Assembly (NCBI GenBank): GCA_012839845.1
Contig: DUMM01000036.1
Span: forward strand, 1 to 36,301
Source: Bacillota bacterium
GTDB taxonomy: Bacteria > Bacillota > Limnochordia > DTU087
Reading direction: 5' to 3'
Length of the DNA: 36,301 nucleotides
Shown: one piece after another, positions 30,899 to 36,301 of the stretch
Numbering within the stretch: the first letter of the stretch is position 1
Layout of the letters: each line of letters starts with the position of its first letter
The notes under the pieces: generated by a model
Databases searched by the model: none
Told to the model about the DNA's origin: nothing
The model's input: only the letters and a program-made list of their open reading frames with translations
Translations under genes and position numbers: made by a program

Positions 30899-33800
30899 AG
30901 CTAGCAGCACTTGCGGTCAAACGCCCAGTTACCAGCCTAATGATGATGGCGATCATAGTATTGCTGGGATGGATAAGTTTATCTCGGCTGCCCATTGATC
31001 TGTTCCCGGACATTGAAGTGCCGGTTATTGGTGTACTGACTACCTATCCGGATGCAGGCCCCTTTGAGGTAGAAAACCTGGTCACCCGGCCTATGGAGGC
31101 GGCCCTGGCTACCGTTAATAATGTCAAGAACATCACCTCCTTTTCATCCCGGGGCTCTTCTACGGTTATCGCTGAGTTTGACTGGGGCATCAATATGGAT
31201 TTCGCCTCTCTGGATGTCAGGGAAAAGGTAGACCAGGTGCGGGGTTATCTGCCCGATGAGGCTGGGGCACCGATCGTGATCAAATACGATCCCGGCGCCA
31301 TGCCCGTGATGCAGCTGGTGCTGAAAGGCAGTCGACCTGCCTATGAATTGAGATACATCGCCGAAGATACCGTAAAGAGCCGTTTAGAGCGGCTGGACGG
31401 CGTGGCCTCTGTGGATATAACCGGAGGGCAGGAACGGGAGATTCGCGTGGTGCTGCACCCGGGACTCTTGGCTGCCCACGGCATATCCATTGACACGGTG
31501 TCCCAAGCACTGCGGGCCGCCAGCCTTAACCTGCCCGCTGGGTCTATCCGGGACGGGGGCTTGGAATACACCCTGAGGACAGTGGGAGAGTTTGCAACAG
31601 TCGATGAGATCCGCTCAGTCAAGGTGCCTACCGCCGGGGGAGGCTTGGTGAACCTTTCAGACATTGGAGAAATAGTAGACGGCTACAAGGATGTTACCAC
31701 GATAAGCCGCCACAACGGCCAGCCCACCATTATGCTGTCCGTCCAAAAGGAAGCAGGCAGCAACACCGTGAGGGTAGCAGAGGCTGTTCGGAAAGCTGTT
31801 GAGGGGCTGAACCGAGAGCTGGGCGGGGACCTGTCTTTGGAAATCGCCATGGACTCATCGGTGTATATCCAGCAGGCCATCAAAGAAGTTGCCGGTAATG
31901 CTGTCACCGGTGCAGTGCTGGCTGTTGCTATACTGCTTCTTTTCCTGCGCAGCATCCGACCGACATTGGTAATCGGCGTTGCGATTCCCATTTCTATCCT
32001 GGCGGCCTTTGTGATGGTGTATTTCAGCAAAACCACGTTAAACTTGCTGTCTCTGGGCGGTCTTGCCCTGGGGGTCGGCATGTTGGTAGACAATTCCATA
32101 GTGGTCTTGGAGAGCATTTTCCGCCACCGGGAGCTGGGCAAAAAGGCGAGAGAAGCTGCCGTGATCGGAACTGAGGAAGTGGGCATGGCGGTAACGGCAT
32201 CGACTTTGACCACTATATCAGTCTTTGTCCCCATTGTCTTTGTCTCAGGTCTCACCGCCGAGATCTTTAGGGATCTGGCTCTGACCGTTACTTTTTCCCT
32301 CTTGGCCTCTCTCTTGGTGGCCGTGACCTTGGTGCCTATGCTGGCTTCCCAAGTACTGGGAAACAGCAGGTTAGATGCCAAAGACAGCCGCTTTACGCTG
32401 GTCAGGTGGATGTCCCAAATGAGCGACCGGATGCGTAAGGGATACAGCCGCTTGATCGCCTGGGCTCTTCGCCATCGGGGGGCAACCATAGGTATCGCCG
32501 CTGCTACCTTGGTCGTCAGTTTGCTGCTGGTTCCTCTTGTGGGGATGGAGTTTATGCCCAGCATGGATCAGGGGACTATCAGTATATCTGTCTCCATGCC
32601 CCGCGGTACGAGGCTAGATGATACCGATGCCATCGTTCGGGATATTGAAGATTTCCTTGCTGCCATCCCGGAAATCGACACAATCTCATCTACGCTTGGA
32701 TCCGGCGGAACAGACAGAGCCAGCATCTCTGTTCAGCTGGTTCCCATCGCCCAGCGGACTCGGCAGACAAGGGATATCGCGACCCTTATCCACGATTTTA
32801 CATCCCAAATCCCAGGAGCGGAGATCACTGTTTCCAGTGATACCCTTATTACCGGCGCTTTTGGTCAGGCCATCCAGGTGCGGCTCAGGGGAGATGACCT
32901 GGACATGCTGGAGCTGGTTTCCCAGGAATTGATCGGAGCCTTAAAGGAAATCGAGGGGACCCGGCAGTTTACCACCAGCTTGGATGAAACCAGCCCGGAG
33001 ATTCAGGTACAGATCAACCGGGATAGAGCAGCTGCCCAGGGCATTTCCGTTGCGCAAATTGCTTCCACTTTGCGGGCGGCGGTCAGCGGCACAACTGCTG
33101 CCAAGTTCCGCAGCGAAGGGAAAGAGATCGATGTGACTGTCTGCTTGGGCGAAGAATGGCGAGACAACCCTCAGGCTGTGGGTAATATACCCATTCCTAC
33201 CTTGAGGGGTACGCTGGTGCCGCTCAAAGATGTGGCCACTCTCCAGTACGGCACGAGCCCCATCCAGATTACTCGCAGCGGCCAAAGCCGCACGGTCACT
33301 GTCACCGGTGATGCAATTGGCCGTCCTCTCAATATGGTGATGGAGGATGTCCGCAAGGTGGTAGATAGTTTCCCCTTCCCGGAGGGAATTTCAGTCGAAT
33401 ACGGCGGTGAATACAGCCAGATGACGGAGTCGTTCGCTGACCTAGGTCAGGCCATGCTGCTTGGTATTCTTCTGGTCTATATGATCCTGGCATCCCAATT
33501 TGAGTCCCTGGTTCAGCCGTTTATCATCATGGTGACACTGCCACTTTCCATCGTGGGAGTGATCCTAGGGCTGCTGATCGGCGGCTGTACCTTCAATGTG
33601 GTCTCCTTTGTGGGAGCTATCATCTTGGTGGGTATCGTGGTGAACAACGCAATAGTCTTAATCGACTATATCAATCAGCTGCGGGCGCAGGGCATGGAGC
33701 GCAATGAAGCAGTTGTCACAGCGGGTGAAGTCAGGCTGAGGCCCATCCTGATGACGACCCTGACCACTGTTTTGGGTCTTGTGCCGCTGGCCCTGGCAAC

Positions 33801-33990
33801 TGGTGAAGGCAGCGAGATGGGCAGACCTCTGGCCTATACGGTTATGGGTGGTCTCACTACGTCCACCCTCCTTACCCTTATAGTGGTGCCTGTGGTTTAC
33901 ACCTTAGTCGACGGGCTTGGCAGAAGGATTGCTCGGCTTCTGGGAGGCAGCCGCAAAGGTGCCGCCAGTGGAGCCGAGGCGGTGCAGTAG
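30895..33990 (+). CDS. RND efflux pump, HAE1/AcrB type
   Basis: This 1031-residue inner-membrane proton-driven exporter has the full AcrB layout: RPVTSLMMMAIIVLLGW (first helix), LPIDLFPDIEVPV, two large periplasmic loops, and twelve membrane segments in two repeats. The proton-relay helix carries GVGMLVDNSIVVLE (about 395-410), so the second aspartate of AcrB's Asp-Asp pair is Asn here, a change seen in many non-proteobacterial members. The late helix LVGIVVNNAIVLIDYINQ has Asn where AcrB has Lys940. It overlaps the adaptor gene by 4 bp and is followed by two TolC genes, giving a complete tripartite exporter. Confidence 0.95.
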   Translation: MKLAALAVKRPVTSLMMMAIIVLLGWISLSRLPIDLFPDIEVPVIGVLTTYPDAGPFEVENLVTRPMEAALATVNNVKNITSFSSRGSSTVIAEFDWGINMDFASLDVREKVDQVRGYLPDEAGAPIVIKYDPGAMPVMQLVLKGSRPAYELRYIAEDTVKSRLERLDGVASVDITGGQEREIRVVLHPGLLAAHGISIDTVSQALRAASLNLPAGSIRDGGLEYTLRTVGEFATVDEIRSVKVPTAGGGLVNLSDIGEIVDGYKDVTTISRHNGQPTIMLSVQKEAGSNTVRVAEAVRKAVEGLNRELGGDLSLEIAMDSSVYIQQAIKEVAGNAVTGAVLAVAILLLFLRSIRPTLVIGVAIPISILAAFVMVYFSKTTLNLLSLGGLALGVGMLVDNSIVVLESIFRHRELGKKAREAAVIGTEEVGMAVTASTLTTISVFVPIVFVSGLTAEIFRDLALTVTFSLLASLLVAVTLVPMLASQVLGNSRLDAKDSRFTLVRWMSQMSDRMRKGYSRLIAWALRHRGATIGIAAATLVVSLLLVPLVGMEFMPSMDQGTISISVSMPRGTRLDDTDAIVRDIEDFLAAIPEIDTISSTLGSGGTDRASISVQLVPIAQRTRQTRDIATLIHDFTSQIPGAEITVSSDTLITGAFGQAIQVRLRGDDLDMLELVSQELIGALKEIEGTRQFTTSLDETSPEIQVQINRDRAAAQGISVAQIASTLRAAVSGTTAAKFRSEGKEIDVTVCLGEEWRDNPQAVGNIPIPTLRGTLVPLKDVATLQYGTSPIQITRSGQSRTVTVTGDAIGRPLNMVMEDVRKVVDSFPFPEGISVEYGGEYSQMTESFADLGQAMLLGILLVYMILASQFESLVQPFIIMVTLPLSIVGVILGLLIGGCTFNVVSFVGAIILVGIVVNNAIVLIDYINQLRAQGMERNEAVVTAGEVRLRPILMTTLTTVLGLVPLALATGEGSEMGRPLAYTVMGGLTTSTLLTLIVVPVVYTLVDGLGRRIARLLGGSRKGAASGAEAVQ

Positions 33991-34026
33991 ATGAGCAGTT
34001 GCTAACTAATACGCGGAGGGAAAGAA

Positions 34027-35112
34027 ATGGGAGTGATTACTTTGCAAAAGCGAAGCTGGTTGATTGGGTTATTGGTGGTTGTGTTGATGGCGGTCTTTGC
34101 TGTAACAGCTGCCGCTGAGGAAAGGGAAGTCCGGTATGTGACCTTGGAAGAAGCTGAGCAGATTGCCTTGGAAAACAGCGTGAAGCTCAAGCTGGCCAAA
34201 CTGGCAGTGGAGGAGGCGGAATTTCAGTACAAACAGGCGGAGGCGGCGATGATCATGAAGCCTTCACCAGTTGTGCTGATGCAGGCCCAGGCTGGGCTGG
34301 ACATAGCCCGGCAGCAGTACCTTACTGCCTTGGATGAGCTGGCCTTAGAAGTGCGAACTGATTATTTCAACGCCTTGAGGATGCAGAATCTCCTGCAGAT
34401 CGCTCAGGAAGGCTTGGAGTCCGCCCGCCGGCATGAGGAGGTTGCCAAGAAAAAGCTGGCAGCGGGAACCGCTACCCGGCTCGATGTGATTAAGGCCACC
34501 CGCAACGTGTTAAACAGCCAGGCCAGTGTTTCCCAAGCAAGGCACGGCCTTGAGCTGGCACAGATGAAGTTCCGCCAGACGTTGGGCCTTGAGCTCGATG
34601 CTGCGGTCCTGCCTAAGGAAATCGATTTGGATGTAGAGCCCCAAGAGGTCGATCTTGAGAAGGATATCGAGTATGCCCTGGCCAACCGCGATGAAATCAA
34701 GCAGCTTGTCTTGGCCATTCAAGTAGCCGAGAAAAACGTTGAGATCTCAGATAACGACTACACGCCGGTCCTTACTCTAGAACAGGCGAAGCTCAACCTG
34801 GCCAAGCTGAAGCTGCAGCTGGAGCAGGCAAGACAGGGCTTAGCACTGCAGATCAGGCAGAGCTACACTGACTGGAAGCAAGCGGAAGAGCGCATCCCTG
34901 TCCTCCAGAAAGGGGTCGAAGAAGCTGTGGAGATGCTGCGGCTCTCCGAGCTTTCCTATGAAGCCGACATGATTACCAGCAACGATCTCCAAGATGCCCA
35001 ATTGGGGGTGCTGTCGGCTAAGAATGATCTGATCAATGCCATCTACGATTACAATTTGGCTAAGGCCAGATATTTCCACGCCGTGGCCCGGCCGTTGGCA
35101 GGGCAGCAGTAA
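34027..35112 (+). CDS. TolC family outer-membrane efflux protein, short form
   Basis: This 361-residue protein has a signal peptide at about 1-31 (VTAAAEE) and then TolC-type coiled-coil repeats: VTLEEAEQIALENSVKLKLA, GTATRLDVIKATRNVLNSQA and the second-half match YEADMITSNDLQDAQLGVLSA. Typical TolC proteins have 430-490 residues; here little sequence separates some helices (near 80-90, a KPSPVVLMQAQ junction, and near 245), so part of the barrel or helices appears shortened. GGAGGG lies 5 nt before the ATG. The gene follows the RND pump by 36 bp and should form or contribute to its outer-membrane exit duct. Confidence 0.88.
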   Translation: MGVITLQKRSWLIGLLVVVLMAVFAVTAAAEEREVRYVTLEEAEQIALENSVKLKLAKLAVEEAEFQYKQAEAAMIMKPSPVVLMQAQAGLDIARQQYLTALDELALEVRTDYFNALRMQNLLQIAQEGLESARRHEEVAKKKLAAGTATRLDVIKATRNVLNSQASVSQARHGLELAQMKFRQTLGLELDAAVLPKEIDLDVEPQEVDLEKDIEYALANRDEIKQLVLAIQVAEKNVEISDNDYTPVLTLEQAKLNLAKLKLQLEQARQGLALQIRQSYTDWKQAEERIPVLQKGVEEAVEMLRLSELSYEADMITSNDLQDAQLGVLSAKNDLINAIYDYNLAKARYFHAVARPLAGQQ

Positions 35113-35126
35113 GGAGCTGCTGAATA

Positions 35127-36301
35127 ATGCTGCAGAGAAAGCTTAGGGAATGGATGAAGAGGAAAAATGGAGACTTGGGGCTGGCTACTGCTCTCTTGTG
35201 CCTAGTGCTGCTGACCGCCGCCAGCCAGGGGTTAGTCCTGGCAGAAGGCTCAAGTGCTGAGCTTTCACAGACAGCCGGGGTACCGGCAGCACTCGACCCG
35301 CGGCTGGCAGATATCCGGTCCCTGGAAGATATTCTGAAGGTGGCGGTTGCTAACAATCACAGCGTCAAGATCGCTGAGATAAGCATTGAGGAGGCTTTGG
35401 CCAGCGGCAGGGAGGTTGAAGCCGCCCTTCGTCCTCAGCTGAATCTGGCGGGGCAGTATGTGAGGGAGAATGTGGCTAATAATCCGGCTGTTATGAATCA
35501 GTACTATAATGCGGTAGACAAGATCGAGAACCGACTTGATCTGCCTGCTCAATTAGAAGAGTTGAGCGGTGACGAGCCTATCAGCACCACTGTCGGAAGT
35601 CTTACCTACTACCAACAGCTGGCGCCTACGGCGCAGATCCGGGGATTTCAAAGGCAGGCAGACATCGGTACTGACGTTGCTCGAATGGCCAAGGACCAGG
35701 CCGTGGCTAGTACTATAGTCACCGTCCAAGAAGGGTATTTCAACGTCCTGCGGGCGTACAGCGGCTTGCTGGCCGCTTTGGCTGCAAGAGATCACGCCCA
35801 GCTTAACCTTGAGGCAGTGGAAAGGCAGCTGGAACTGGGCACAGCTACTCCCCTGGATGTTCTCAAGGGGAAAACTGCAGTTCTTGAAGCTGAAAACAAC
35901 CTGCAGATGGCCAGCACCGGCTTGGAGCTTGCCGTATTGGGACTGCTGAACAGCATGGGATTTTCATCGGTAGATGGTGAGACTGCCATCGCCTGGGCTG
36001 AGCAGCTGGCCCAAAGCAGGGACAGCAGCATCATACCTTGGGAGATTGAACTTAATGAGGCTTATGCCTATGCCCTGGAGCACAAGCTGGAGCTGGCCAT
36101 GGCGAGAAAGCAGCTGGAGATGGCAGAATCGGCATATAGGGTTGTGAAGGAAGAGCGGGATTGGACTCTAAGCTTGACTGGGAAGTATCAGCCGGCAGAT
36201 GATATAGTCCTAAACTCATCCATTGATTCTAACCTGGCCCTGATGATCACCGCTGCAAAAAGCAAAACGGAACTCCCGGAAGCATTTGATACTCTAGACG
36301 A
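35127..36301 (+). CDS. Second TolC family protein, cut by the window end
   Basis: The visible 391 codons stay open to the end of the window. Residues 1-43 form a signal peptide with an extended basic start (RKLREWMKRK, then LATALLCLVLLTAA). The mature part has LEDILKVAVANNHSVKIAEI (first TolC helix), a barrel-like stretch with LRPQLNLAGQYV, and the hallmark LELGTATPLDVLKGKTAVLEAENNL. The barrel segments are longer than in the preceding short TolC gene, so this may be the fuller channel protein. AAGGAG lies about 10 nt before the ATG, and the gene begins 14 bp after the first TolC stop, so the two are in one operon. Confidence 0.88.
   Translation, partial: MLQRKLREWMKRKNGDLGLATALLCLVLLTAASQGLVLAEGSSAELSQTAGVPAALDPRLADIRSLEDILKVAVANNHSVKIAEISIEEALASGREVEAALRPQLNLAGQYVRENVANNPAVMNQYYNAVDKIENRLDLPAQLEELSGDEPISTTVGSLTYYQQLAPTAQIRGFQRQADIGTDVARMAKDQAVASTIVTVQEGYFNVLRAYSGLLAALAARDHAQLNLEAVERQLELGTATPLDVLKGKTAVLEAENNLQMASTGLELAVLGLLNSMGFSSVDGETAIAWAEQLAQSRDSSIIPWEIELNEAYAYALEHKLELAMARKQLEMAESAYRVVKEERDWTLSLTGKYQPADDIVLNSSIDSNLALMITAAKSKTELPEAFDTLD

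Noticed and set aside
31683-32564. 293-residue minus-strand open frame
   Set aside because: It is wholly inside the RND pump gene, which is complete and canonical. The reverse frame shows no domain.

Overview
The window reads as chromosomal DNA of an anaerobic, diderm (two-membrane) member of the Bacillota, perhaps a Limnochordia-like lineage. The lineage is an inference. Firmicute-type signals are strong Shine-Dalgarno sites with many GTG/TTG starts, c-di-GMP-I riboswitches, an Rrf2/hybrid-cluster-protein pair and a class III-length hybrid cluster protein. Outer-membrane signals are a secretin, an RND efflux pump with adaptor and two TolC-type genes, a Wzz-like chain-length protein, and a sugar-binding protein with a plain signal peptide and no lipobox. 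No tRNA, rRNA, CRISPR array, insertion sequence or prophage was seen.

Left part (1-16,000). A LacI regulator and a sugar-binding protein form a minus-strand pair, divergent from an iron-type alcohol dehydrogenase. Next come a membrane GGDEF/HD-GYP protein, a small Cys-rich protein, and Rrf2 plus hybrid cluster protein. A minus-strand ArsR/ABC exporter operon follows, with a clear palindromic operator, and then a short gene remnant. A minus-strand metal/redox group holds an HMA metallochaperone, a P1B ATPase with an unusual CPG motif, a small RIC-like di-iron protein, a flavodoxin and the RlmD-type methyltransferase. Two Crp/Fnr-type boxes (TTGA-N6-TCAA-like) sit at activator distance upstream of the HMA gene and the RIC-like gene. 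glnS starts at 16,117.

Middle part (17,900-26,950). This is the most unusual section: a plus-strand cluster coding almost only for exported beta-rich proteins. It has three small subunit-like proteins of one apparent family, a compact secretin, a secreted protein with a barrel-like C-terminus, a two-part secreted protein, and a 509-residue Ig-like protein with internal duplication that recalls chaperone/DUF916 architecture. Control is dense. A SARP/BTAD-type regulator ends in a degenerate GGDEF domain that keeps the RxxD c-di-GMP-binding I-site. Two tandem c-di-GMP-I (GEMM) riboswitches precede the last subunit gene, the first followed by an intrinsic terminator and the second masking the ribosome binding site. 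A separate three-way-junction RNA, matching no riboswitch class known to me, can mask the ribosome binding site of the middle subunit gene. My reading is a c-di-GMP-controlled, secretin-linked surface fibre or adhesin export system with no usher and no type II/IV pilus partners in the window. The parts are visible; the joint function is inference.

Right part (27,200-36,301). A Wzz/GumC-like protein is followed by a small leaderless Ig-like protein on the minus strand. Then comes a tripartite efflux operon (adaptor, RND pump, TolC, second TolC cut by the window end) behind a strong promoter and a 20-bp TetR-type palindrome.
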